NCBI RefSeq assembly: GCF_001650875.1
Contig: NZ_LXYI01000023.1
Location: 186,001-250,000 of the forward strand
Reading direction: 5' to 3'
DNA: 64,000 bases
Source: Sulfitobacter sp. EhC04
GTDB taxonomy: Bacteria; Pseudomonadota; Alphaproteobacteria; Rhodobacterales; Rhodobacteraceae
How positions within the stretch are numbered: the stretch's first letter is position 1; every line of letters begins with the position of its first letter. The notes under the pieces were generated by a model that saw only the letters and a list, made by a program, of their open reading frames with translations, was not told where the DNA came from and ran no database searches. This document shows, one piece after another, positions 44,243 through 53,122 of the stretch. Position numbers and translations under genes: made by a program.

Positions 44243-45760
44243 ATGTCAAACCCACTTTACGATACTTTATTCGGTGCTCATCTGGGGCGCGATGCACCTT
44301 TCCTGCACCTGATTGACGGATCCATCCTGACCTATTCGGATTTCCTGAAACAGACCGCCCGGATCGCGCATGTGTTGACGGGTCTGGGGCTGGAACCGGG
44401 GGCCCGTGTGGCAGCGCAGGTGCATAAATCTCCGCAGGCACTGGCGCTTTTTGCGGCCTGCGCCCAGGCTGGCCTGGTGTTCCTGCCGTTGAACACGGCC
44501 TATACCACGGTTGAACTGACCTATTTCATCAAGGACAGCGGCGCGGCGCTGGTGGTCTGTGACCCAAGCGAGGTCTCGGCGCTGACGCCGGTTGCGGATG
44601 GGCTGGGCGCGCTTGTCGAAACCCTTGACGCGGACGGGGGTGGGTCGCTGACCGACAAGGCGGCAAACGCGCGCGAAAGTTTTGACACCGTTCCGCGCAG
44701 CGCCGATGATCTGGCCGCGTTTCTATATACGTCCGGGACCACGGGCAGATCGAAAGGGGCGATGCTGACGCAGACCAATCTGTTGTCGAATGCAGCGACC
44801 CTTGCAAAGGAATGGCGCTTTACCTCGGACGACGTGCTGCTGCACGCGCTGCCGATCTTTCATACCCACGGGTTGTTCGTTGCCACCAATGTGACCCTGA
44901 TCGCGGGCGGCAGCATGATATTCATGCCCCGTTTCGATGTGGATCAGGTGCTGTCCCTGATGCCCCGCGCTACAACGATGATGGGTGTCCCCACGTTCTA
45001 CACCCGCCTGTTGGACGATGCCCGCTTCACCCGGCAGGCAGCCGACCTTATGCGCGTGTTCATCTCGGGATCTGCGCCCTTGCTGGCCGAAACCCATGTC
45101 CAGTTCGAAGCCCGCACCGGCCAGCGGATTCTGGAACGATACGGCATGACAGAGACGAATATGAACACCTCCAACCCCTATGACGGTGAGCGCCGCGCGG
45201 GCACTGTGGGCTTTCCATTGCCGGGGGTCGAGCTGAAGGTCTGCGACCCCGACAGCGGCAATCCCCTGCCGCAGGGCGAGGTCGGCGTCATCGAGGTCCG
45301 GGGTGACAATGTATTCAAGGGCTATTGGCAAATGCCCGACAAGACCGCGGCGGAACTGCGCGACAACGGGTACTTCATCACCGGCGATCTGGGGATGGTT
45401 GACGCCGATGGCTATGTCAGCATCGTGGGTCGGGGCAAGGATCTGATCATCTCCGGCGGCTATAACATCTATCCCAAGGAGATCGAGCTGGTACTCGATG
45501 AACAGGACGACGTTCTGGAAAGTGCGGTCATCGGCGTGCCGCATCCGGACTTTGGCGAAACGGTGGTGGGTGTGCTGGTCCCGAAACAGGGCAAGACACC
45601 CGACACAGATGCGATCATGGAGGCGGTCAAAGGCCCGCTGGCGCGCTTCAAGCACCCGCGCCTCCTGATCGTGATCGACAGCCTGCCGCGCAATACCATG
45701 GGCAAGGTCCAGAAGAACCTGCTGCGGGACGCCTACAAGGACATGTTCGCCTCCGCGTGA
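44243..45760 (+). CDS. matB: Malonyl-CoA synthetase (malonate:CoA ligase)
   Basis: 505-residue AMP-forming acyl-CoA synthetase of MatB length. ATP-binding motif LYTSGTTGRSKGAML, RYGMTETNMNTSNP and GTVGFPLPGVELKV are nearly as in characterised MatB, and the C-terminal lysine region PRNTMGKVQKN is intact. It makes malonyl-CoA from malonate, feeding the decarboxylase upstream. No MatC-type malonate carrier gene is present; instead an ABC transporter with the same operator lies on the other side of the regulator, suggesting that malonate arises inside the cell from a conjugate. Confidence 0.95.
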   Translation: MSNPLYDTLFGAHLGRDAPFLHLIDGSILTYSDFLKQTARIAHVLTGLGLEPGARVAAQVHKSPQALALFAACAQAGLVFLPLNTAYTTVELTYFIKDSGAALVVCDPSEVSALTPVADGLGALVETLDADGGGSLTDKAANARESFDTVPRSADDLAAFLYTSGTTGRSKGAMLTQTNLLSNAATLAKEWRFTSDDVLLHALPIFHTHGLFVATNVTLIAGGSMIFMPRFDVDQVLSLMPRATTMMGVPTFYTRLLDDARFTRQAADLMRVFISGSAPLLAETHVQFEARTGQRILERYGMTETNMNTSNPYDGERRAGTVGFPLPGVELKVCDPDSGNPLPQGEVGVIEVRGDNVFKGYWQMPDKTAAELRDNGYFITGDLGMVDADGYVSIVGRGKDLIISGGYNIYPKEIELVLDEQDDVLESAVIGVPHPDFGETVVGVLVPKQGKTPDTDAIMEAVKGPLARFKHPRLLIVIDSLPRNTMGKVQKNLLRDAYKDMFASA

Positions 45761-45766
45761 GGGGGT

Positions 45767-45794
45767 GACGCGGGCAGCAAAAGCCGCCCGCGTC
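45767..45794. terminator. Bidirectional terminator between matB and acdS
   Basis: GACGCGGGC (45767-45775) pairs with GCCCGCGTC (45786-45794), a 9-bp GC-rich stem between two convergent genes. It contains AAAA in the loop but has no clear T-run. Confidence 0.6.
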
Positions 45795-45811
45795 TGGCAT
45801 TCGGGGCCGGA

Positions 45812-46831
45812 TCAGCCGTCCTTGTAGTAATAGCTGTAGCCGTTCAGGGCCGGTGCGCCACCAAGATGGGCATAAAGCACCCGCGATCCTTCGGGGAAGA
45901 AACCCTTGCGTGTCAGGTCAATCATGCCCTGCATGGATTTGCCTTCATAAACCGGGTCGGTCATCATCGCTTCGGTCTGGGCCGCAAGCCGGATTGCGTC
46001 GTTGGTTTCATCCGATGGCACGCCGTAGGCGGGGTAGGCGTAATCGGGGTTGATCACGATGTCGTCCTCGGTGATGTCCTGGCCCAGCCCGACCAGTTCG
46101 GCGGTTTTGCGTGAGATATCCGTGACCTGTGCGCGGGTCTGGTCAACGGTGCCTGATGCGTCGATCCCGATCACACGGTCGGCACGGCCCTGATCCTTGA
46201 AACCCACAATCATGCCAGCCTGTGTCGATCCGGTGACGACGCAGACAACGATGTAATCGAATTTGAAGCCAAGCTCCGCTTCTTGTTCGGCCACTTCCTC
46301 GGCAAAACCGATATAACCCAAAGCGCCGTATTTGTGCACGGATGCGCCCGCCGGAATGCCATAGGGTTTGCCCCCCGCATCGCGGACCGACTGCATCGCG
46401 TTTTCCCAGCTTTCCCGGATGCCGATGTCAAAACCATCTTCGACCAGTCGCGAATCCGCGCCCATCAGACGGGTCATCAGGATATTGCCGACACGGTCGT
46501 AAACGGCGTCGAAATGGGGCACCCATTTTTCCTGCACGACAACGCATTTCATCCCGATCTTGGCGGCGGTTGCCGCAACCATCCGGGTGTGGTTCGACTG
46601 GACGCCACCGATGGACACAAGCGTGTCAGCGCCCGAGGCGATGACGTCCGGCACGATATATTCCAACTTGCGCAGCTTGTTACCGCCCATGGCCAGACCG
46701 GAGTTGCAGTCCTCCCGCTTGGCATAGATTTCGACCTTGCCACCCAGGGCGGCGGTCAGCCGGGGCAAGTGGTCAATCGGTGTCTTACCGTAGGTCAGCG
46801 GATACCGTTCGAATTTCTCAAGTAGTGACAT
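45812..46831 (-). CDS. acdS: 1-aminocyclopropane-1-carboxylate (ACC) deaminase
   Basis: 339-residue PLP enzyme that opens ACC, the precursor of ethylene, to 2-oxobutyrate and ammonia. The PLP lysine is K52 ([10 protein letters not shown]), with S79 in [10 protein letters not shown]269 and Y295. The two residues that separate true ACC deaminases from D-cysteine desulfhydrases, Glu295 and Leu322 in Pseudomonas numbering, are both present (E296 in [10 protein letters not shown]323 in YAHLGG). The ATG at 46831 has GGAG 7 bases upstream and gives the standard family length. It converges with matB and diverges from an Lrp regulator, as acdS does from acdR. Confidence 0.95.
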   Translation of the reverse strand: MSLLEKFERYPLTYGKTPIDHLPRLTAALGGKVEIYAKREDCNSGLAMGGNKLRKLEYIVPDVIASGADTLVSIGGVQSNHTRMVAATAAKIGMKCVVVQEKWVPHFDAVYDRVGNILMTRLMGADSRLVEDGFDIGIRESWENAMQSVRDAGGKPYGIPAGASVHKYGALGYIGFAEEVAEQEAELGFKFDYIVVCVVTGSTQAGMIVGFKDQGRADRVIGIDASGTVDQTRAQVTDISRKTAELVGLGQDITEDDIVINPDYAYPAYGVPSDETNDAIRLAAQTEAMMTDPVYEGKSMQGMIDLTRKGFFPEGSRVLYAHLGGAPALNGYSYYYKDG

Positions 46832-46967
46832 GGCCATCTCCAGTTTTGGTTGCCACGGTGATAGCAAGGCAGGGATGAAATGTCCTTTCAATCTGGATGC
46901 TGTTTCTTGGCCCCAGAGTCTGATACATCTATAATAGTTTCAAAAAGGCCCGCATCTGCCCGATAAT

Positions 46968-46988
46968 GTGAAAGGATATATCATTCAC
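46968..46988. promoter_or_regulatory. Dyad in the divergent acdS / acdR promoter region
   Basis: GTGAA (46968-46972) and TTCAC (46984-46988) flank an inner palindrome GATATATC (46975-46982). The stretch around it is AT-rich (46921-46985). Lrp-type regulators bind degenerate AT-rich dyads, so this is a candidate AcdR site. Confidence 0.45.
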
Positions 46989-47052
46989 GGAATCCTGCGA
47001 ATCACCAAAGGCGGCGCGCGCCCCCAACCTTCCAGCGAGGTTCAGAGGTAAC

Positions 47053-47532
47053 ATGTTGAAAGATCACCCATCCCGCGCGCTCGACCGGACCGAACTGGCG
47101 CTATTGCAGCTGCTGCAGTCGGACGGTCGGCTGACCAATGCCGAACTGGCGCAGCGAACCAACGTGAGCCCCGCGACCTGCCACCGCCGCACCCAACGCC
47201 TGTTCGATGAGGGGTACATCACCGGCGTCCGGGCCATGGTCGATCCGCACAAGGTTGGTCTGGGGGCACTGGTGATGGTCGGCATCGTCCTCGATCGCTC
47301 CACCCCGGAAAGCTTTGCTGCCTTTGAGGCGGCGATCACCAAGGAAACCTCGATCCTCGACTGCGATCTGGTGGCCGGGGATTTCGATTACCTGTTGCGG
47401 ATCAGGGTGTCGGACATTGCCGATTTCAACCGGTTCCACACCCGGAAACTGATCGCACTTCCAGGTGTCCGGCAGGCCCGGACCTTCTTTGTGATCAAGG
47501 AAGTGAAGTCAAATGCGCCGATGGATTTTTGA
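47053..47532 (+). CDS. acdR: Lrp/AsnC-family regulator, AcdR-like
   Basis: 159-residue Lrp-type regulator: HTH LLQLLQSDGRLTNAELAQRT with SPATCHRRTQRLFDEGYI, and an AsnC/RAM domain with VAGDFDYLLRIRVSD. AcdR proteins of known acdS loci are Lrp-like, about this length, and divergently transcribed from acdS, exactly as here (221 bases between starts). It should activate the deaminase gene in the presence of ACC. The symbol rests on context plus family, since Lrp paralogues are many. Confidence 0.85.
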   Translation: MLKDHPSRALDRTELALLQLLQSDGRLTNAELAQRTNVSPATCHRRTQRLFDEGYITGVRAMVDPHKVGLGALVMVGIVLDRSTPESFAAFEAAITKETSILDCDLVAGDFDYLLRIRVSDIADFNRFHTRKLIALPGVRQARTFFVIKEVKSNAPMDF

Positions 47533-47562
47533 GATGACGCGCGCGGGCACATAAGAACACCC

Positions 47563-47580
47563 GCCCGGCACAAGCCGGGC
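47563..47580. terminator. Hairpin between convergent acdR-like and LysR genes
   Basis: GCCCGGC (47563-47569), loop ACAA, GCCGGGC (47574-47580): a compact GC stem-loop suitable for terminating transcription from either side. Confidence 0.55.
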
Positions 47581-47649
47581 ATCGCCTCACGCCGCGCCGG
47601 GATCGTTCCTGGCGCATGCTGCGCGAATGTCCGCAGCGTCAGTGCGCTT

Positions 47650-48558
47650 TCACAAGGCTGTCGATCTGAGAGACGTTGCGATCATGTCGCGCGCCCATTT
47701 CATCATATCGGAGTGATGATTTACCGCCGTCCATATCAATTGAATCCGCAGGTCTGCGGTAAAGGGGCCGGGGCTGGTATGCAGGCCCTGGCCGATCTTG
47801 CGGGCGAGGGCGAAGGGCAGGGTGGCGACCAGCCGGGTGCCGCGCACCAGTTCTTCGATCCCCGCTGGGCTCGGAATTCTGATTGCGGGGCTGATGCTGT
47901 GGCCCAACTGCTCCAACTCGGTCAGGTAACCGGATTGCCAGCGCCCGCCATAGGTCACAAGGATATGGTCCAGCGCCAGATAGCGGTCCAGCGTCAGCGT
48001 CTTTCCGGCCTCGGGGTGCGCAGGGTCAATCATGTAGGCAAAGCGGTCAGTGGCAACAGTACGGGCATAAAATGCAGCGTTTTCGCGCCGGAACGGGCCA
48101 ATCAGCAAGTCCGCCTCGCGGTTCAGCAGCTTTTCATGACCGATGCCTGACGCCTCGATAATCTCGATCTGCAAACCGGGCGCGGCCCGCGACAGGGCCG
48201 TCACGGCACGTGGAACGAACAGCATCCGCTCGTAATAGTTGCAGGCAATCACCAGACGCTCGGTTGTGGTGGCCGGGTCAAACCGGCCCTTGGTCCTGAG
48301 CAGTTGGAAATCCTCGATGAACTTGTCAGCCAGAACAATCAGTTCTTCGCACCGCTCGGTTGGTTGGGTCTGTCCGGCGATCCGTACGAACAATGGATCG
48401 TCATAGACCTGCCGAAGTTTTTCGATGCCATAGCTGACAACGGACTGGTTAAGCCCCAGTCGGTCAGCCGCGGCGGAAAATGATCCCTCGCGCGCGATCG
48501 CCGCAAGCAACATGAAGCTGCGCAGTTGGAGCGCGTGAAGAGCGTCTTCCATGGCCAT
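47650..48558 (-). CDS. LysR-family transcriptional regulator
   Basis: 302-residue LysR regulator. The HTH is SFMLLAAIAREGSFSAAADRLGLNQSVVSYGIEKLR and is followed by a LysR substrate-binding domain of the NodD/LinR-like kind. It diverges from the P450 gene at 48667 with 108 bases between starts, the classical position for controlling that operon. The inducer is unknown. Confidence 0.92.
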   Translation of the reverse strand: MAMEDALHALQLRSFMLLAAIAREGSFSAAADRLGLNQSVVSYGIEKLRQVYDDPLFVRIAGQTQPTERCEELIVLADKFIEDFQLLRTKGRFDPATTTERLVIACNYYERMLFVPRAVTALSRAAPGLQIEIIEASGIGHEKLLNREADLLIGPFRRENAAFYARTVATDRFAYMIDPAHPEAGKTLTLDRYLALDHILVTYGGRWQSGYLTELEQLGHSISPAIRIPSPAGIEELVRGTRLVATLPFALARKIGQGLHTSPGPFTADLRIQLIWTAVNHHSDMMKWARDMIATSLRSTAL

Positions 48559-48666
48559 GCCTCAGCATAGTATCGAATTTTCAGATGGCAATGATCTACT
48601 TCAAGCGGTTTTCACGATAGATGCACCCGATTACCTTGGCCCCTACATCTTTGGGAGGAGGATCAA

Positions 48667-49842
48667 ATGCCACTGGCCCCTGTAAATACCGATGTCGGAA
48701 TGAATCAACTGACGCGCGATCCCTACCCGATCTACCGCCGCATGCGCCGCGACACACCGGTGGTTCGGGTCGAGGGGGTGAAACGGACCTTCCTGACGAA
48801 GGCCGCGCACACCAAACGCGTCAAGGACACCCCGGAACTGTTCAGCTCGAACGATCCAAATACACCGATGCAACCGGCCTTTCGTGCCCATACGCTGATG
48901 CGAAAGGATGGCGACGAACACCGCCGTGAACGCATGGCAATGCAGATGGCCTATACGCCGAAGGTGATCAAAGCCAACTGGGCCCAAATCTATCGCGACA
49001 TCACCGATGAGTACCTCTCGCGGCTGAAAAAGGGCGATACTGTGGATCTGTTCCGCGAGATCTGCGGCCCGGTCTCGGCGCGCATCCTTGTGCATATCCT
49101 TGGGCTTGATGGCGCGACCGACGAACAGATGATGCGCTGGTCGCAAGAATTGATCGACGGGGCGGGCAATTTCGGCTGGGACCCCGAGCTGTTCAGGATC
49201 ACCGAACGTGCGAATGACGAGATGGACGCTCATTTCGGCAGCCTGATCGACCACCACAAGGCCAACCCCAATGCCTCGGCCCTTTCATTGATGGTGAATG
49301 CCGAAAACCCCATCCCCGACAGCCAGATATACGCCAACATGAAAATCGCCATTGGCGGCGGCATCAACGAACCGCGCGATGCGATGGCGACGATTATCTA
49401 TGGTCTGCTGACCAGTCCCGAACAACTGGAAGAGGTACGCCGTCAGGAAGCCTGGGGCATGGCGTTTGAAGAAGGCGTGCGCTGGGTGGCACCGATCCAG
49501 GCCTCCAGCCGGCTGGTGCTTGAAGATACCGAAATCGGCGGTTTCGACATCCCCAAGGGGGATACCGTCATGACGATCCAGGCCTCCGCAAACCGTGACG
49601 AGGATCTGTTCGAGGACGGCGAGAACTTTGTCGTTTTCCGCGACAAGAACCCACACCAGGCTTTCGGCAGCGGCCCGCATCACTGCGCAGGGGCCCATAT
49701 CGCGCGGCGCACGGTGGGCGAGATCATGATTCCGGCCCTGTTCGACCGTTTCCCGAACATGCGCCTGCCCGATCCCGACGCCGTCCGCTGGCGCGGCTTT
49801 GGTTTTCGTGGGCCGGTCAATCTGCCCGTTTCCCTGAACTGA
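48667..49842 (+). CDS. Cytochrome P450 (class I, ferredoxin-dependent)
   Basis: 391-residue soluble P450. The heme-thiolate loop FGSGPHHCAGAHIARR and the K-helix ExxR-type segment EEGVRW are present. The I-helix reads AIGGGINEPRDAM: the usual (A/G)Gx(D/E)T has proline where the oxygen-activating threonine normally stands. Such I-helices occur in some P450 groups with altered proton delivery. The start ATG follows GGGAGGAGG. The next two genes are a [2Fe-2S] ferredoxin and its reductase, giving a complete electron chain. The substrate is unknown; regulation by the divergent LysR gene is likely. Confidence 0.94.
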   Translation: MPLAPVNTDVGMNQLTRDPYPIYRRMRRDTPVVRVEGVKRTFLTKAAHTKRVKDTPELFSSNDPNTPMQPAFRAHTLMRKDGDEHRRERMAMQMAYTPKVIKANWAQIYRDITDEYLSRLKKGDTVDLFREICGPVSARILVHILGLDGATDEQMMRWSQELIDGAGNFGWDPELFRITERANDEMDAHFGSLIDHHKANPNASALSLMVNAENPIPDSQIYANMKIAIGGGINEPRDAMATIIYGLLTSPEQLEEVRRQEAWGMAFEEGVRWVAPIQASSRLVLEDTEIGGFDIPKGDTVMTIQASANRDEDLFEDGENFVVFRDKNPHQAFGSGPHHCAGAHIARRTVGEIMIPALFDRFPNMRLPDPDAVRWRGFGFRGPVNLPVSLN

Positions 49843-49864
49843 TCCAAAACGGAAAGGACCTGTT

Positions 49865-50188
49865 ATGGTCAAGGTTACCTATGTTGCCGCAGATGGCACA
49901 GAAACCATCGTGGACGCCGACGAAGGCAGCACTGTGATGCAGACGGCGCTGGACAATAGTGTCGACGGGATCGTCGGCGAATGCGGCGGCGCAATGATGT
50001 GCGCCACCTGCCACTGCTATGTCGATGATGCCTGGTCTGACAAGACCGGCCCGCGCCAGGATGGCGAGGATGACATGCTGGAATGCGCCGCCGACGCGGT
50101 GAAACCGTCTTCGCGCCTGTCGTGTCAGATCAAACTGACCGATGCGCTTGACGGTCTGGTTGTACATCTGCCCCAGGATCAGGTCTGA
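49865..50188 (+). CDS. [2Fe-2S] ferredoxin, putidaredoxin/adrenodoxin type
   Basis: 107-residue vertebrate/putidaredoxin-type ferredoxin. Cluster cysteines are in ECGGAMMCATCHCY and RLSCQIK (pattern C-x5-C-x2-C-xn-C). It carries electrons from the reductase encoded next to the P450 encoded before it. Gaps of 22 and 5 bases to its neighbours indicate one operon. Confidence 0.95.
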   Translation: MVKVTYVAADGTETIVDADEGSTVMQTALDNSVDGIVGECGGAMMCATCHCYVDDAWSDKTGPRQDGEDDMLECAADAVKPSSRLSCQIKLTDALDGLVVHLPQDQV

Positions 50189-50193
50189 TTTCC

Positions 50194-51363
50194 ATGGACA
50201 ATATCGTCATTGTCGGTGCCGGGCAGGGCGGGCTTCAGGCTGCCATATCCTTGCGGCAGGACGGGTTTACCGGCCGCATCACCCTGATCGGCGGGGAGGA
50301 AGGGCTGCCGTACCAGCGCCCGCCGCTCTCCAAGGCCTACCTCAAGACCGGCGATGCAGGGGCGCTGCGTCTGCGGCCCGCCTCGTTTTTCGCAAAGGCG
50401 GGTATCGACCTGATCGGTGGTCTGTGGGTCGACCACATCGACCGCAACGCGCAGACCGTGATGGCGGGCGACAGGGTATTTCCCTACGACCACCTGATCC
50501 TTGCCACCGGCACCCGCAACCTGCGCCCGCCGATTCCGGGCCTCGACCGGGCGCTGGACCTGCGCACGCTTCAGGATGCGTCCAGACTGCGGGCGGCACT
50601 TGATCGGCCAAAACGCTGTGCCGTGATCGGCGGCGGTTTCATCGGACTGGAGTTCGCGGCGGTCGCAGCGGGGCTGGGCCATGATGTGACAATCGCGGAA
50701 GCCGCGCCGCGTCTGATGGCGCGGGCGGTATCCCCCGCGATGTCAGAAAGGTTCCACGCACTGCACCGCGATTTGGGCACGACCCTGCACCTCAACGCCC
50801 CGGTGACAGATGTCACTGAAGACGGCATCACCTTGCAGGACGGTTCAGCAATCGGGGCCGATGTCGTGCTCCTTGCCGCAGGCGTCAGACCAAACACACA
50901 TCTGGCCAAGGTGGCAGGTCTGCCGGTGGAAAATGGCATCGTGGTTGATGCTTTTCTTCTGACCAACGATCCAGCAATCTCGGCGCTTGGCGATTGCGCG
51001 GTATTTCCAAACCCGAACACCGGACAGCCCGTCCGTTTGGAAAGCGTTCAGGCCGCAACCGATCATGCCCGGCTCATCTCACGCCGGATTACAGGCAAGT
51101 CGCGCGATCCCTATGCGGCGGTGCCGTGGTTCTGGTCTGATCAGGCTGATGCGAAACTGCAGATTGCCGGTCTTGCCGCACCCGACGACGAGGCGCTGGC
51201 AGGCGCGGACGGAACGATCTGGCGCTTTGCCGGTGACAGGCTTTCTGCGGTGGAGACTGTAAACAACGCCAAGACCCACATGCAGGCGCGCAAACGTCTT
51301 GCCGGCGTGCCGATTGATCGGGCGGCACTATTCGGAACCGGATTTGACATCAGTGCGGTCTGA
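50194..51363 (+). CDS. NAD(P)H:ferredoxin reductase, putidaredoxin-reductase type
   Basis: 389-residue flavoprotein with IVIVGAGQGGLQAAISLR (FAD), PYQRPPLSKAYL, CAVIGGGFIGLEFAA (NAD) and SALGDCAVFPNP, followed by a reductase C-terminal domain with WFWSDQADAKLQIAG. It reduces the ferredoxin at 49865. The same fold is embedded as the middle domain of the MOSC fusion at 9660. Confidence 0.94.
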   Translation: MDNIVIVGAGQGGLQAAISLRQDGFTGRITLIGGEEGLPYQRPPLSKAYLKTGDAGALRLRPASFFAKAGIDLIGGLWVDHIDRNAQTVMAGDRVFPYDHLILATGTRNLRPPIPGLDRALDLRTLQDASRLRAALDRPKRCAVIGGGFIGLEFAAVAAGLGHDVTIAEAAPRLMARAVSPAMSERFHALHRDLGTTLHLNAPVTDVTEDGITLQDGSAIGADVVLLAAGVRPNTHLAKVAGLPVENGIVVDAFLLTNDPAISALGDCAVFPNPNTGQPVRLESVQAATDHARLISRRITGKSRDPYAAVPWFWSDQADAKLQIAGLAAPDDEALAGADGTIWRFAGDRLSAVETVNNAKTHMQARKRLAGVPIDRAALFGTGFDISAV

Positions 51364-51496
51364 AGGGCGATTATTACATAACTATGCTTATAGGATTCAA
51401 TGCTGTAGCCGGGTGCGCGCTACTTTGAAGTGCGAATCCTACTAGATAACTCATTGTTTTATATTAGGAGTCGCGGCTCAAGTATCGCTCACACTT

Positions 51497-51781
51497 TTAC
51501 GCTTCGAAATCCGCAGCAAATCTCAGTTCGCGCAATGGCCGCACCCGACGGATGGATTCTTGATAGATCTCATGCCCCTTGTAGGCATCGAGTGCCGCGG
51601 AATCCTCGAATTCGCCGTAGACGACCACGTCAACTTCCTGGCTGATAGGGTCGGACTTTCGGTTCGCCGTCACGTCCAATTTAATGGCATGGGGGATCTT
51701 TTTCAGGATCGAAAGCCCCTCTAGAATTTCCCCAAGGTCGCGTTCGGATTTAGCTGTGAAAAAGACGATGTGCCGGATCAA
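51497..51781 (-). CDS. Small Dabb-domain (stress-responsive alpha/beta barrel) protein
   Basis: 94-residue protein that starts, from a TTG codon at 51781 with AAGGA 7 bases upstream, MIRHIVFFTAKSE, which is the standard beginning of the Dabb family. DVVVYGEFEDSAALDAYKGHEIYQES is the conserved core. Dabb proteins are small dimeric ferredoxin-like folds; members include stress proteins of unknown role and some cyclases. The longer frame upstream of the TTG has no family sequence. It converges with the P450 operon and sits next to the nad operon, with no clear functional tie. Confidence 0.82.
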   Translation of the reverse strand: MIRHIVFFTAKSERDLGEILEGLSILKKIPHAIKLDVTANRKSDPISQEVDVVVYGEFEDSAALDAYKGHEIYQESIRRVRPLRELRFAADFEA

Positions 51782-52065
51782 ATTTTTATCCTTGGATGAA
51801 GGTGAGGGAAGGCGTCTTGCGGCGAATACATCTTTTGGCTTCCAGCTTTCCAGAGGCAAGCGCAACAAACCCCGCAAAAAACCGCCTGAACGTCCAAAGC
51901 GCTGGTGTCAGAACAATCAAGCACCGGATCATTCGGGGCAGGTATGACAACCGGCTTGCCCTGACGTCACCCGCCCCCTAAACATCCCTCCACCGGAAAT
52001 CTCCAGGTTGCCGGCTCGACGGTTCCATCCAGAATGGACAGTAATAACCCGAGGATATTTAGCAC
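51782..52065. other. Divergent promoter region, Dabb gene / nad operon
   Basis: 284 bases without a credible gene. It should contain the nadA promoter; GAGGA at 52051-52055 is the probable ribosome-binding site for the TTG start of nadA. No recognisable operator was identified. Confidence 0.45.
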
Positions 52066-53118
52066 TTGCTTGATCAGACCGCGCTGCGCACCGAACTTGC
52101 CGATCACTACGATCTTGCCCCGTCCCCTGAACTGGCAGCGGCACATCCCGAGATATATAGCAGGATGGAACGCGTGATCTCGCCGCCCGACTGGGCAATA
52201 TTTGCGCCCTATGTGGTGGCGATCAACAAGCTTAAGAAACAGCGCAATGCGGTGATCCTGGCACACAACTACATGACGCCAGAGATCTACCACGGCATTG
52301 CCGACGTTGTGGGCGACAGCCTGCAACTCGCAATTGAGGCGACAAAGGTCGAGGCGGAGGTGATCGTGCAATGCGGTGTGCATTTCATGGCCGAAACGTC
52401 GAAAATACTGAACCCGTCCAAGACCGTTTTGATCCCCGATATGGAAGCAGGCTGTTCGCTGGCCGAAAGCATCACCGCAGAAGGCATCGCGCAGATGCGC
52501 GCTAAATATCCCGGTGCGCCTGTCGTCACCTATGTGAACACCACAGCGGAGGTGAAAGCCGCATCAGACATTTGTTGCACCTCATCCAACGCCGCGCAGA
52601 TCGTCGCGGCACAGCAAAGCGATACGGTAATTATGACACCTGACAAATATCTGGCCCAGAACGTCGCCAGACAGGTGCCAAACAAACGCATTGTCTGGTG
52701 GGATGGCGCATGCATCGTGCATGAACGCTTCACCGCGCAAGACCTGAATGACTTCCGCACGTACAACCCCGACACGCGTATCATCGCGCATCCAGAATGC
52801 CCGCCGGACGTCGTTGATGCTGCTGATTTCTCCGGATCAACCAGTGGCATCATCGCCTATGTTGAACGTGAGCGCCCCGCGAAAGCAATGTTGGTGACCG
52901 AGTGTTCAATGGCCTCCAATATTTCCGACAGCCTTCCGGACGTAGACTTTGTGGGGCCCTGCAACATGTGCCCCTACATGAAAAAGATCACATTGGAGAA
53001 AGTGCTCTGGTCGCTGCATACGATGCAGGGGGCGGTCGAAGTGGATGCGGCCGTGGCAGATAAAGCGCGCGTCGCCGTGCAGCGCATGATTGATTTGTCA
53101 CGGCAGTTGGCCTGCTGA
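52066..53118 (+). CDS. nadA: Quinolinate synthase
   Basis: 350-residue [4Fe-4S] enzyme that condenses iminoaspartate with dihydroxyacetone phosphate to quinolinate, the second step of NAD synthesis. Motifs: ILAHNYMTPEIYHGIADVVGDS, CGVHFMAETSKIL, and the cluster cysteine region GPCNMCPYMKKI. The start is TTG at 52066; no ATG lies near the expected N-terminus (the first internal ATG would remove about 36 residues). First gene of a nadA-nadB-nadC operon. Confidence 0.95.
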   Translation: MLDQTALRTELADHYDLAPSPELAAAHPEIYSRMERVISPPDWAIFAPYVVAINKLKKQRNAVILAHNYMTPEIYHGIADVVGDSLQLAIEATKVEAEVIVQCGVHFMAETSKILNPSKTVLIPDMEAGCSLAESITAEGIAQMRAKYPGAPVVTYVNTTAEVKAASDICCTSSNAAQIVAAQQSDTVIMTPDKYLAQNVARQVPNKRIVWWDGACIVHERFTAQDLNDFRTYNPDTRIIAHPECPPDVVDAADFSGSTSGIIAYVERERPAKAMLVTECSMASNISDSLPDVDFVGPCNMCPYMKKITLEKVLWSLHTMQGAVEVDAAVADKARVAVQRMIDLSRQLAC

Positions 53119-53122
53119 TCGC

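Noticed and set aside
45812-46831. D-cysteine desulfhydrase as the identity of the PLP gene
   Set aside because: The two discriminating positions are Glu and Leu, as in ACC deaminase, not Thr and Thr, and the gene sits divergent from an AcdR-like regulator.
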